From: Fomitopsis serialis
Taxonomy: Eukaryota; Basidiomycota; Agaricomycetes; Polyporales; Fomitopsidaceae
DNA: 64,000 nt
Direction of reading: 5' to 3'
Assembly (NCBI RefSeq): GCF_022376445.1
Contig: NW_025955064.1
Location: 1 to 64,000 of the forward strand
Numbering within the stretch: position 1 is the first letter of the stretch; every line of letters starts with the position of its first letter. The position numbers and the translations under genes were made by a program. Of this stretch, positions 26,101 to 38,966 are shown piece by piece. The notes below the pieces were generated by a model that saw nothing but the letters and a program-made list of their open reading frames with translations, did no database searches and was not told the DNA's origin.

Positions 26101-29100
26101 GTCACTCTGAGTAACGTCGATTGGTAGCCATTGATTATGAAGGTTTTCCGGAGCTCCCGAGCAGTGTCTGTCGAGGACAGCGCTGTACGACGCTGTTCGG
26201 TTTGTTTCCTGGATGTGGCATGCCTGATTTTCATGACGGCGTCGTGCTCGAAGACATGATGGTGCATGGAAGTGCTGTCGGCGAGCGGCCAACGACTATC
26301 GCATCATCTAACTGGTGTACAGGGTGCCTGACGCCCCGCCTCCCCGCGTCATTGTCGGGTTGCCAGTGTACGGCAAGTCTGCAGTCCCATTCGTGAACGA
26401 AACCAAATGCTGCACCCGCCTTGTGACCAACTGTGCACGGGCAATTGCGTCTCGTAACGATTTTGCGCACACAAGTTGACGTGAATAGAGGGAGATGATC
26501 AGTACTAAACTCTTCCGCAGTATCTACACAGTGTCCGTGCGAAGCCCAGTATCTCGCAACAGACCCTGTTGGTCTGTGAGCAGCTGCTGACCGTGACGAT
26601 CCCAGTCAGCGATGCCGTGCTAGGCCATGTAGATGATGGGTGTCAGCGCGAGATGCCCATGTACAATGGTGTGCAAGTCGGGCGGAATACGCAGGCGACT
26701 CGATCGTGATCGGTATGAGTCTCGAAACACACGAAACCGCGTCACGATGTCACAGTGTTCAAGTTCAGAACAACGAGGGATGGATCAGCAAAGTGGTCTG
26801 CGGCCTGTGTGCATGGAGTACAGGTGAGTGTTGCGTCGACAAGGGTCTCGCATTCGCCGTCCGCATGAAATGGCCAACTGCGATATGCATGCCACGACGA
26901 GGTCCCAGTAAGTACTGCGTACCATCCCGTTCTGTTTTTGACAGCACGGCAGGACGTCGCTGACTCGTTGTCAGCCATTCCCGTGTCTTTCACACATCGA
27001 GGTCGGTACGCAAGACATGGATGTCAGTACCGACCGATTCTACATCAATCGTCGCCAGACTCATATCATGCTCAATTCTGTGCAATAGTGCTTGCGTTTG
27101 CCTCGATAGCTCTGTGTCCATGACGTCTAAGCTGTCGGTCTGCATACTCCTCGGCGCGGCTCCGCAAAGCGAGGGAAATTCAGCGAGGCTTGAAGCAGAT
27201 GGTCGGTGTCGAATCCCAGCAGGATCGAAGCATCGGTGAGTCCCCCGTACCCCCATACATCCTAGTTCATCATACATTGCCTCGGAGCCTTGGCAGGAAA
27301 CCCGGTGCGCCGTTTTGTCGATTTCGAACCGTTTCGTGACCGTCAAGACCCGAATGGTAAGCTTAGCTGATGATAACACTCGACGTCACCGCTAAGTCGG
27401 TGACCTTACCGAACACAATGTGACTCCGAGTCGGCTTGTACACGAGAGCCGGGATCGTAATCTACAGGTGTGTAGTCACTTCAAGTGCGCGGCCTGTTTC
27501 ATGGTCCCGCGGTTGACCCTCGAAAGCCCACTGGCGTGTTGATACTCGCAGACTGAACGAAACCAGTCACTCGATGACAGAACCACGATATGTTCTTTGT
27601 TCACAGGGGCGTTGGATGGGTATTTTCAGTGTCGAGCCGGTCGGATGTCGTGGATAACTCGTCGCCTGCGACATCGGTAATACGGAGAACGCGTGAACGT
27701 CGACGTATAGCCGACCGAATAGATCGCCTGGGCACGCATTGGGCTTGCCACTATCGACACTCGTGCTTTGCCCGGTCCTATGCTTCGACGTCCCCATTGT
27801 CCTTGACGGCTCCGTCACCCGGCTAGGCCACTGCCAACTCGTGAACTATGCGACCTGATCCGCAAGGTGGACTCTGGAAACGATATGGTTTGAGTGCACA
27901 GGTATGTACATAATCGGACAACGTTCGACTGTCTGTTTCTGGGTCCCTCCGCTGCTCATCGGCGAGTCGCCCATCTCTCCTGCGAACTCATGCAACGAAT
28001 AGCTCTACGCATCGACCTCTTCACAAAGAATTCCGCGCCGCGCCGCGGCCATGGCGACAGGTGTTCTTGTGGGTGGTGGACCATCCGACGAGTGCCCTGG
28101 CTATTCTCAAGCCTTTCTGATGGCCCAGGGCGCTGCGGTCGTCAAGGAGGGCCGCATACTCGGTCAGGAAGTGTGTCACAACGCACAGGTGCGTGATACC
28201 CTCATCACACACGGCCTGTTGCCTGGCTCGCTGACGCTCGAACACCCGCAGACGAACACTCGCTGAGAAGCGCACGAGGTGCATGGAGGGCCGATGGTAG
28301 AGTGGCGAAGGTCACTGGATTCATCCAGCAGCAACGAGGACGTGCTCGCACCACGTCTCTGGGTGTGGATGGAAGCCGTCGCCGTCACGTACCGATCCAC
28401 AGCTCGCTCAGCACGGCCTGTCCACGGAATATCGTAGGCGAAGGCCGCCACGTTTCACGTCCGCCAAGTATCATAGACAGCTCGAATATATCTATTTGCT
28501 GCGACACTATGTACATGGATTCTTGCCCTACGTGAAGCAGCCTGTACGACGTGCCTGTCGTCGCTGACGACACCAACTGTCTATGCGGCGGGGACTCGGA
28601 TTGCAGCCGTACGAAGGCAGGACACACCGTGACCGATGCAGTAGATACCAATGCCAATGCGTCCGTCGCATGCGCAGCTGACCGTTGTGTGAGGGCGGGG
28701 CACTGTGGGACAGCTCGAGTAGCCTGTGCCAACGGCTCCAGCACTGTTCGAAGCCCTCCGAAGTCGCGCCCCGCATCACAGCTCCCGCCCCCGCGTACTG
28801 CCCACGCCGCCCCGCACGTCCCCGCCATCCGATCCGCCGGAAGAGAATGCGTCAGTATCAGAAAACACCGTGACGGCACTCACCTCGTTGCGGCCACTCA
28901 CCGGCGGCGGTCCATGGACGTGCTCGTCCTCGGATGCCTCGATGCGGGCACCGTGTCTGTCCGGCGGACGAGCGGACGAGCGGGCTGCCTGATTCGCTGA
29001 CGGAGCGTGCCGACGCCCGCGGAGGGACGCGAGCGTGACTCGACGAGCTCGGAGGCGAGCACCCTCCTTCGCAGGCTGGACACGAGGAGAGCGTGCCGCG

Positions 29101-31236
29101 CGGAATGGAAGGGACACGCATGCGCTCTCGCACGTTGATGCTGCACGGAATCCCGATCGTACGCCTTCTTTCCGGCTCGCCAGCGCGCACCGTAATGCAC
29201 TCTGTCGAGACATGCATGCCCGGTGGACATGCCCTCGCGCCGTCCGCCTTCGGGTTGCTTTGCGCACCGGCGAATCTGAGTGAACTCACCACGCCGTCCA
29301 AGAGGACCGCATACGTCTCCTGCAAAACCCACAAAGAATTCCCTCGCGGCCGATCTTTGGTGAGGAACGTTCACGAGCCGTGCCCGATCAACGCGTACAT
29401 ACCACCCGCCCGCCGGACCATCGAGCGTGGACCCGTACACCGCGCCGGTGGCGATGGGAAGGCTGTCAATACCCACGGCAGGCATGGTACGATGTTCGCT
29501 TCCGCGGACATCGTGCACCGGAAAGGCGACGGCGACTTGGCCGCTGGCTGCCGAGCAACCCACTGCGAGCGATCGCGAGGTATAAAGCTGGGAGCTGTAG
29601 ACGGAGGAGGACATCGGTGAGTCGGTTTCTGACCGCATCGAAAGGGAACGTACTAACTCTGCGGCACTCGCAGCCTCGCTCGCGCTGTGGGCGTGCCGGT
29701 GACGGCGACGGGCCCTATGAGGATGCGCAGGACGTTGACTGGTGGGCGTCGTCGGCAGTCGCGATGATGGGAACAGGTAAGCCGTCTATGGTCTGGCCGC
29801 GGTGGTGGGACTTGCTGACGACGAGTGCCCTAGGGCGCTGCTGGGTTCTTGCGACGGCCGGTGGACTTGCAGCGAACGGGAGCTTCGTGGACGGCTGCGG
29901 AGGAGTAGGACAAGGGGTGAGTGAGGGCGCACGTCGCAATGCTTGTGTCCGCACGGTGATGTGCCGCGATGCGGCACGAGCGAAAGGCTCGTAGGTGCGG
30001 CTCTGAGTGACCGCCGATGCGTGCGCTGTAGTAGTGAGTGCTTGTACGTAGATCCGCGTGGACCCACTGACCTGCGCCGGCCGGCGTGCCCGGCCATGCA
30101 TGCCGCCTAGGCACGAGGCGTGTTCGTCGGCAGTGGCGGCGAGGCCGGTGCAGTACTGGTGGTGGGCGCTTGTACACAGGTCCATAGAGCAGACCGTTTC
30201 GTGCGTCGTGCTCCGCGATCCGTGGGCCATCCGTTGGCTGTAGAGTGAGAGATCGTCCTGGGAGCCGCCTGCGCGCTGCGCTGTGTTGTTCCCGGTGCCT
30301 AGACGAGAGTATCGCCGGTTTCACGTGGCCCAGCACTTGTGGTACGCACAACGGTCGATCTGTGCTACGCGCCAAGTCGACCGACAGTTGCGGTATGCAC
30401 CCGCACGTCGGGAGGGACGCGAGAAGGCCATGCATGGTGGAGAGGGACGCGGGCGCTCTGGGGAGCGTCGCACAGAACGTCGTGTAGCGAGCCGTCCCGG
30501 GCATCGGTTTGGTCTGAACGAGTTGCAGGGGCCTCGTACGATGCTGGCGTATCGTTTGGCATCGTCCCGGCGCGTGACACGCGATGCGTTGGGGACGGGG
30601 GAAGGCGGGAGCAGGTCGGCGGCGGGGACTGAGGAGGCGATGTTTCTGGATGAATGCGCGCGATCAGAGAGCAAAGACACAAACTGACCTCGGGCGAGCC
30701 AGAATGACGCAGAAGGGGGCGTTGGCGGTGTCGACAGACTCGTCTCGGCTATGCGCATCAGGACAGAGCGGCGGAGGGGCGGGCGGAAAGGGCGGGGCGA
30801 CGAGAGAGACGGCGGAGGGACGGCAGACAGTAGCGAGGGGACGAGAGCGAGCGAGCACAGACAGCGCAGCGAAGAGGTGTTGACACTGTTGAGCGAGCGA
30901 GACGGACAGGGCGGAGAGAGCGTTTGCGGGCGCTTGCAGCAGCATCATGGATGCAGCGCGAGCGGCGTGAGTGGGCTGAGCAGCTGCGGGGCGGAGGGAG
31001 CGGGGCACGCGAGGTGCAGACCTGGGCAAGACGGCATCCTGCGAACGCAGCGAGGACAGCGCAAGCCTAGTGCGTGAAGGATACATAGCCGGCAAGGAGA
31101 GACGAACTCAAGAACGCGCTTATGTACGTTTCCTGATTTAGCTGTATTTGGTACGGTACCCGACGCGTTGGGCGCTTAGCGTCTCGTCGCGCAGTAAGTA
31201 GGCTGGCGCTCGTTGTGCGGCTCGTCCAGCACGGTC
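20195..31236. other. Part of the unit without a callable gene (copy 3)
   Basis: This stretch has the same content as 7504-18517, more than 99 percent identical by eye, with scattered one- to three-base indels. A local difference at about 30078-30100 (CGGCCGGCGTGCCCGGCC against CGCGTGCCGCATG in the other copies) looks like a small rearrangement. No additional gene is gained or lost in this copy. Confidence 0.5.
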
Positions 31237-33216
31237 ATGTCCTCTACCGCACTCAACGAACCTATCGCAGATAGGGAGTCAATCCACAAGTCGTGCAGGT
31301 CGCTCGAAGCCGTCGTCAACGTGCTCAATGACTACTGTGAGGCCGCAAATGCGATCCTAACTCTGCAGCGGAAGCTCGTCAAGGCCTTGCGAGATGCGGC
31401 GGCGGCGAAGTGTGTGCCTGAGATACCAGGTACGGGAACCGAGCAACGAGACGTTAATTCGCTCAATGGTGCCCTAGCGAACGCGCTGAACGTGAGCGCG
31501 ACCATCTTCGACACGCTCTGCGAAGTGGACGCAAAGTTCGTCAAGCTCGCCGACAAGGAGTGCGACGCGGTCAGTGCGGAGGTCAAGAAATGGTTCAAGA
31601 AGCTCGCTGTGAGTGCTCTGCATGTATGCGCCAAAGTGCTGGCCTTACGGCGGTCCGTCAGAAAGAAGAGCGTGCGTACGACGATCGCCTCGCCAACGCC
31701 AACGCCAAGCTCAAGCAAGCCGGGCAACTGTACGAGAAGAAGGCCAAGAAGAACCCGCAGGACGCGGCCGACGAGCATGCGCGTTACATGAACATCCTGA
31801 CCACTCTGGGCCCCGAGATCAACCAGGAGAAGTAGTCAGTACCTCTGTCATTCGCACTTGTTACCGTCACTCACCGCCGGTCAGCAACCACTCACTCATG
31901 GTGACGCGTAGGCATCACTCGACGATACACAGCTTGGCCGCCAGTCTCTCTCGCGTGGCGGACGCAGAATGGCTTCGCTCCTGCGAGGGCGTGAGACGCT
32001 CTGCTCCTACCATCGGACAGCTCGGCGAATGGCGCGTCTACTGCGAGGGTGGATGGTCAGGCCCGCTGCCTGCAGACCTACCGAACGGCGAGGCTCCTGA
32101 TCGTCCCGACCGCTCGGTCACGCCAATTGCTCAAGGACGTGCGGCGACGCCGAACATGGAGAAGTCGCCACAAGGTCCCAGTACCCCGATGTTGGAGAAG
32201 CCTGCGCCCGAGTATTCATCGCGTCGTCCGAGCGAGCAGGAGACAGATGCATCTTCACGAGCCGTCACGCCGTCCCACGACTCGTCACCCGCTCCGCCGC
32301 AGTATCACCCTGCGAAGACGATAGCTGATGACTCTGTCAGGTCCCTGGCATCTCTGTCGTCCTTCCCCTCACCGCCTACACATTTCCCTATGCCACCTCT
32401 TGCGAAGGCCGAGGCTAGCTCTCCGGTGAAGGAGACGAGGCCCGAGTCCCCTCGCGGACCACGTACACCATCTGAAATTCTCTTCCAGCGCAGGACAGAG
32501 TCACCTATCCCGCTCGCGCCATCCGAGACATCACGCCCCCTACCATCCCCCGCCGCTCAACGCGCCGAACCTGCTGCCATTGCCACATCGGTTCCTGTTG
32601 AGACTAATGGCAAGGCCGTCGACGGGGACGCTACGCAGCAGGGATCAGATTCGCAGCACTCGATTGCGCCGGAGAGTCGAGATTTGCACGATCGGCGTGA
32701 GGCAAAGACCCCGTCCCCAGTGCTTACGCGCGCTTCGAGCAAGAAGATCAAGTTTGAGAGTGCAGCAGCTTCATCAGGTCCGACTAGTTCGATCGGTGGA
32801 TCTTCGCAAGGCGGCGACCATGTTGACGACGGTGAATTCGGCGCCCTCAGACCTAGGGAAGAAAAGCGGCCGCGACAAGGTGGACCCGTCGACGCGCAGA
32901 CCTCGCAGCCGATCGAGCGGAGCGACACTGGCATGAGCAACGGCAGCGTAGTGGCTGCCCTGCGTGATCGATATTCACGGATAGTACGCTCGCTACCATT
33001 GCTGCTCACGGGGTGCTGCACTGACCCGCGATATCTCCTGACAGCCCGAACAACCTACGTCGCCTCGTAAGGAGGTGCCAAGGTCACCGACGAGCGTATC
33101 TAAGATCGCGAACAAATACGAGCCCATCGACGTTGCCCCGACTTCTCCGCGGCTCCCACCTACCTCGCCCGCTGCAGACCGCCGTCGTCTGTCGATGGAT
33201 ATCTCGCGGAATAGCA
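20195..33216. repeat. Tandem 12.7 kb unit, copy 3 (last, joined to unique DNA)
   Basis: Homology to copy 2 runs to about 32885 and to copy 1 to about 33216. Beyond that the IMD-type gene continues in unique sequence to its stop at 34004. This copy is therefore the likely ancestral right end of the array, and the truncated copies to the left look like duplications of its 5' side. No terminal repeats, reverse transcriptase or transposase motifs were seen at the junctions, so I read it as a segmental tandem duplication, not a transposon. Confidence 0.9.
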
Positions 33217-34004
33217 CACAGCCATTCCCGACAGATCGTCGGACCGCCGGTGTGACTTCGACGAGTTACGCCACCAACACGATGGCCTCAATACCCATGC
33301 ACGACGACATCGCCATCCGCCGGCAGCGCATAGCGGAACTGGAAGAGCTGGAGCTGCGTGAGCAAGAACTAGAGCTGCGCCGCAAAGAGCGCGAGATCGG
33401 GCAAAGGGCGAAGGCACTCGAGGAGGAGCGCGCGCGAATCTTCAACGCGCGCAGCCCGGACAGCGGGTACGGGAGCGACGCTGCGCGGAGCGGGATGACG
33501 GACCGGCTGTCGATGAGCCAGCAGTCGGACGCATACTCAACATCGTCTGCGCGGCCGCGGTATACGCCGCACTCGTACAGCAGCGCAGCGCTGGAGCCAC
33601 CGCGGGCTACGCGCCCGTCTTCCGGTCCACAACCCTCGAGCCAGTCTGGGTCGCCCCTGTACCAACCCGCGTCGGACCATGCGCCGTATTGTGGATGCGA
33701 AACGTGTTCTGCGTCCAAATACGCATCTCAGGATACGTCGCCGTCGCCGATCCACGTACGTCCTGTGCAGGCGCCGCTCCAGCTGCGTCCCGAGAAACCC
33801 AAGGGGTGGATCCGCCGCCTGAGCATGCCCGTCATGGGCAATGCGTTCTCTCTCGACTCAAAGAAGGGTATCAGCAGCGCCGGTATCGCCGGCGGCCCTG
33901 GTATGCGCAGTAGTCTTGCGCTACCTGAAGAAGACGGTATGATTAGAAGAGACGTCACAGGCGGCGTGCGCAACCGCAGTGCAACCAATCTCGCGCGGCG
34001 ATGA
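31237..34004 (+). CDS. IMD/I-BAR-like domain protein with coiled coil, intact
   Basis: Joining 31237-31608, 31662-31831, 31885-32983 and 33045-34004 gives an unbroken 866-aa protein. Residues 1 to about 250 form a helical domain with alternating hydrophobic and Lys/Glu positions (for example VKKWFKKLAKEERAYDDRL across the first splice). I recognise it as the IMD/BAR-like domain found in many agaricomycete proteins, a type that binds and bends membranes. Residues 250-630 are Pro/Ser-rich and disordered, with several TP and SP sites. A charged coiled coil follows at about 635-686, then a CGCETC motif near 770 and a basic tail. Introns are 53, 53 and 61 bases long. The second has a weak donor, GTAGTC. 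Two broken partial copies lie upstream in the tandem array. It converges on the EF-hand gene. The start was chosen because the homologous starts are conserved in all three copies. Confidence 0.85.
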
Positions 34005-34436
34005 CGCTGACACTATCCGTGTTCATCCTCATTGTGTTGCATATCTGTCATGACTGATACCCGTGTTATCATATGCCCAACTTACGACCCCTAAGGACCT
34101 GGGCCTACGCCCGTGGCCTCAACGCATGTCCTTTCCGACCTCTACGAGTAGCGACGATGACTTATTGTAGTATCTTATCCATTGCCGAATGCCTTCGTCC
34201 CGTACTTAATGAGTAGCTCGGCTGTGCTCCATTGTTGTTTTTAGTTTCTAGGAAATCAACGAGATGTACAACCCGGTGTATGCGATATCGAACGCTGCTT
34301 GCGTTCAGTGTTCGATATATCAGGCCGCGCGCGAGACTTGGGCACCGTCTTGAAGTAGCATGACAAGACTGCTCGGGACATTCATGCACCCATTCACATT
34401 CATCGACAGGTGACAACATAAGCACTATATGTAGTC
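34005..34436. other. Convergent intergenic region
   Basis: These 432 bases separate the stops of the IMD-type gene (+) and the EF-hand gene (-). They are AT-richer than the neighbours and contain no supported frame. They presumably hold both 3' untranslated regions and polyadenylation signals. Confidence 0.7.
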
Positions 34437-37400
34437 TCATGAATAAGGTCGTAGAAGGACATTCTCCAGTAGCTCCTGGATACGAGATAGCTGTGCTTCA
34501 ACTCCCTCCAGCCTGTCATTAAAGCTATCGTGCATCGACCCCAACCTCGTCTCCAATGCTTCGATGCGTTGCTCCATTGATATACGCGCCTCTTCTGTCA
34601 TTCGAGCTTGACATCTTACTAGCGTGTGTGTATCCAAGTGCCGGTCCTTCGTTATGCCCCCCTTCGTGTCGCATGTCATGCATATGAACACATTATCTGT
34701 CTCCAGTTCAGGGTGGCTCGCATCGAAATGGGATGCGCACGCACCATCACACTCTGCGCAGTACCAACACGGCCATCTGATGCTACTGTCACAGCCTAGA
34801 CATCTGAGTGCTCTGTGCATCGTATTCGACGTCTCCAAGCCGTTCGCAGAGCCTGCATCCTGCAATAATGCTTCAAACATCGCGTGGGCCCTCCGTAAAG
34901 CCCTCCGAGCTTGCACCTCGTTCTGTTGGCGTTCCCGCACGTGCATGGTCTTCCTGAGCTGGAAAATATCGTGCGTCGGGAGGTGAGGCGAAGTCAAGTC
35001 CGAGCGCTGCTTCGGGCCGACGGGGGAGGTGAGGCAACGAGGATCGCTGCACAAGTCAATCGTATCCATGGACTCTGGCCCGCAGGACAAGCACACCATG
35101 CGCGAGCCCATGATACGTCCTTTGCAGCTATCACACTCAAACCCTCTGCATAGCTTCAGATGTCAGTGAACGTTGGAGATCGTGCGATGGAATCACGCAC
35201 TCGTGTACGCATGCCGTGAGGAGAACTTGATACTCAGCAACGGATGCATAATACCGAGCATCTCTGGGACTCAGAGAGCGATACAACTCTCGCATTCCCT
35301 GGCTCTCATCAGGGCTGAGAGGACGGCCGTAATTTTCGCGCACGCAAAATTCGATGTATCGATTCCGCGTGTCCCGTCGTCTCTTGAAGAACTTCCACGA
35401 GTAACTCGACCTGAGGACCTGGTGCTCCACTGCTGACAGCGCGAAACGCCATAATGCGCGGGGCTTGTTTATCTCGAGTTCCCAGGGTGCCGGACGGAAA
35501 GAGAGCACCTCGGGAGGCATGCGGGTCAAGACAAAAGGGCCAACCTCTGGTTGGCTGCTGTCCATCTCCTCGCCACCCCAGACACCCGAAATTCGCATGC
35601 GGTTTTCGCTCAGTTGGCCACGGAATTCCAGGACGATTGCCCGCACATTGAACTTCAGCAGCAGCGTGTAGTATGTTGCGCCGTGAGATGTGGTCTCCAC
35701 ATCACCCAGGACAGCGAAAGTGATGCCCCTCCAGCTGTCGGGCATAGAACCAGCCGCCTCGAACTTGTTGAGCCCATGATCCGCAGCATGTATGTCAAGG
35801 GTGAACATTGGTCCCAAGGGCCACGCGCGTGTCTTCTCTCTGGACATGAAGCCATACCAAGTGCCCAAGCTGCGTACATGCGATGAATTCGTGTATGGGC
35901 ATACTAGGTAGCTGACACACGTACATTTCCTTGACAGGCGATTCGGCCCTGAGATCTGCTTCTGTCTCGACAAAATGCTTTGCATTGTATTGCTCGATTT
36001 CGGGGAAATATGGTTCCTTGAGTGAATAGTTCAAAGCGGCGGAACTGGACAGTCCTTCGTCTCCCACAGTGGACGACTGATCGTATTGGACGGGAGCCCA
36101 TTGAAAGCTATACAGTCGTTTTCTGGCTTCGTTCCAGTTCTCTGTGAATTCGAACTATGAAAGTCTAAGTAAAGGAGGAATCGGTGGGGCAGACATAGAA
36201 ACCTTACTATTCCACAATATCTGCTCCGGAATTGCTCGTCAGGTCGCAGATTTTGATGCAAGAAGGTCTCTACAGATTGGCTTACATTAGATGCCGATCA
36301 CTAATATGATGACAGAAGCGAAAGCAAAATCTCCCACCTTTCAAGCTTTGTCTCCTCTTCTTGCAGGCGCTCACAACGGTCTGAAGATTGTCGATGCAGT
36401 CCAACAGGTCGCGCTTATCGACAATGTCATGCCGGCATGTTCTGAGGATTTGCAGGTCGCGTCGCAGCATCAAATAGAGCAGCGGGAACAGGTACTAACA
36501 GAGAGATGCCTAGTGGCTCAGTGGCTCAGAAATAAGGACAATGCTACTTCGATCTTACCTTCTCAATTCTCCCTGGTCCTGTGATAATCGATAATGTGGC
36601 TAAGTCGTCAACGCGGTAGCGGATGGTCTCTAGATTCCTCTCGATCCTCTGTTCCTCGCTCGCGGCATACGCCTCGAAGCGGTGTTGGACCTTGTCGTGT
36701 AGCTCTATTGGCTGAAGGGGCATAATGACGAACATCACCTGCTGCCATATCTCTCCCAGGTATCGTTCGGCCATCTGACGGTTCTGATGGTGGATCCAAG
36801 GTTTGAGTGCAAACATGCTGTCTAATATCTGATGGATTTTCTCCTTGTATATCGTGGCGCTCCGTTGCCATCCTGTGCCGAGCGTGTCAGAAGGTATATA
36901 GAAGTTGGTGGGCGGAGCATTTACCGGCTGCCCAATACGCAATCCAATGAGGCAGACTACAGAAAGTAGCGCGACCATTAGGTGTGCAATATGTAAATAC
37001 TTGAACACGAGTACTCGCCTCCAATTCGCCGGCCGAGAGCTAGTGAAGCGATTTGCTTCGAAGACAGTCACAAATCCTGACGCATCATCGTCAAAGGCTT
37101 CGCTGATAGACTGCAGCCTCTTCACGTCAATCAATCCTAGTGTCCAGGCGTCGGGATCAGGAGTATGCGCCGCTTCGAACGCCGCCTTGTTCCTGGTCCG
37201 TTCCGCGGCACGGTCATGGTAGAAGTCGTGTAATGCTAGAACGAAGTGCCTTGACTTGACACTGCCGCGCCATCCCTTTATCTCAGATGTCAATGCATGA
37301 TCTCGTACAATAGCGATACCCATACCATGTCCTTCCAGATGGCGTGTATATCCTAATGTCCTAGGGAGCGACGAACACGCCTTCGATAGCTCGCCCAAAT

Positions 37401-38966
37401 ACCTTGTCCAGTATCCTGTCATGAGGCCCTGCTGTTACCGACTCAATGATGCGGTCGCTCTCTCGGATTACAACTTTCTCCGTATCTTCAACAATATGTC
37501 TTTGGAGCATTTCGAGCTTGCGCTCAAAAGTGGGCAGATTCTGCGCTGCGCCTTCCGCTGGGTCCCATAGGTCCGATTGCAATTCATGAACATCTGCGGG
37601 ATTACACCTGTCGGATAGTCCACCAGTACTGTCTGTGGTTTCCGTCACGGTGGACAGGGCGACGAGCTCCTGGAGTGCGCGTTGGTCATGTAGAACCGCT
37701 GCGGCTCCCCCGCGCCGTGAGACTTGATCATACAGATTCTTCTGATCTTGCGGGACGTACGCCTGTAGGAAGTGTATAATTCGCTCGGTCCTAACGAACT
37801 TCCAAGTCAGTCGTCAGAGTAACTCTATCCGAGGGATACGGACCTCTCTTCCATCATACGCGTGAGGCTGTCCACTTTGTCGGAAACGTTGTCGACCCCA
37901 CGAACCATGTGCACGGACATGGCGAAACTGAAGTCCGTGCGACGCTGCGCAAATAGATTCACCCAGTCGACGAAAGTACTCTCCCAGAACGGTGCTTTGA
38001 GCACCCTGGCCAGAAGTCGCATCCTTGACCAGACGTCACACACGTTCGCGCACTTCTTGATGTCCTCGGCTGTCTGTTTGATAAGACCCTGCATTCTGCC
38101 TTCGAGGGTGACACCGTCTATGTCGGTTGCACTTGGGTCTTTGACGTCATTGAGTCTGCGCGTCGTAAGTACAGGGAAGTCAGCATACAGGGCGATGGCT
38201 TACTGAAGCAGAACGGCCATCATATCCTTCATCTCGGCGTAGAGTGCGATGACCTTTGAGTCATTCTCACTCCGATTCATCTCTAGGGTGTAGACGGCTT
38301 TGAACGGGAGCACGGCGACTAAGAGGACCAGTCTGTCAATCATCGACATGACCCGAGTACGGTAACTTGACATGTACCTGAGATGAAAGGATGAATCTTG
38401 GCCACTTCATCCAGTGCTTTGACGAGCACCGGAACGCTGTCGAAGAAGCTGCTGATAGCATTTTGGGCAGAATTGGACTCTAGGGGTGCAACTATCGTGC
38501 CGATTGTCTGTCCCGTGTTATCTGCCAGACGAGAAACGACGTGGGATGCTTGTCAGCAATCTGGTGACCGAGTTCGCATGAAAAATCACTGACCTAGGTC
38601 ATCGAACTTATTGGCTAATTTGCCTCCCGGATTTGCCCTAGGCCTATGGTCACGCAGCTCCTTCGCGGCATCGTCGATTGCCTCAGTTGTTCCGCCGTCG
38701 TCCCTGCGAACCAGGGAAGTCACATAGGACACATTGGCGGACAGTGCATCCGTCCCTTCGCTACTCGTGATAGTATTCTGAGAGATCTCGTTTTCAGGTC
38801 CAGCTGTTTGATCGACGGATCGGATGTTTGACTGGTGGGACAGTATCGAGCTACCATCGGCTGGTGTTGGCACCGCAGACCCTTGTGTCGCTCGTCGAAC
38901 AGTCTCGGTTTGGAACGAGTCTGATCTGCCACGTTTACGTCGCGTGAAGATACTGAAAGGAGGCAT
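34437..38966 (-). CDS. EF-hand protein with C-terminal Cys-rich (ZZ-like) region and coiled coil
   Basis: Fourteen exons join in frame to 1272 aa: 38966-38594, 38521-38378, 38318-38204, 38155-37840, 37798-37403, 37352-37326, 37281-37019, 36956-36925, 36872-36559, 36494-36338, 36269-36208, 36154-35925, 35869-35197 and 35153-34437. It matches a large agaricomycete family often labelled EF-hand or incompatibility-like, whose function is not established. Residues 521-532 form a canonical calcium loop (DDDASGFVTVFE). Residues from about 1035 carry paired cysteines (CDSC, CAEC, CMTC) with histidines, suggesting zinc binding, and the last 50 residues predict a coiled coil. No signal peptide is seen. 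The intron at 36957-37018 begins with GC, because only GCGAGT keeps the frame. Exons 6 and 8 are only 27 and 32 bases. It is divergent from the membrane-protein gene at 40062. Confidence 0.85.

Noticed and set aside
31613..33070. A 485-codon continuous frame read as one protein
   Set aside because: It is exon 3 of the IMD-type gene read through three introns. Splicing at the sites given restores the conserved domain and continues to 34004.
1..33216. Ribosomal DNA array or transposon as explanation of the tandem unit
   Set aside because: No rRNA-like sequence, long terminal repeats, target-site duplications, reverse transcriptase, transposase or helicase motifs were seen. The unit contains the 5' half of an ordinary host gene.
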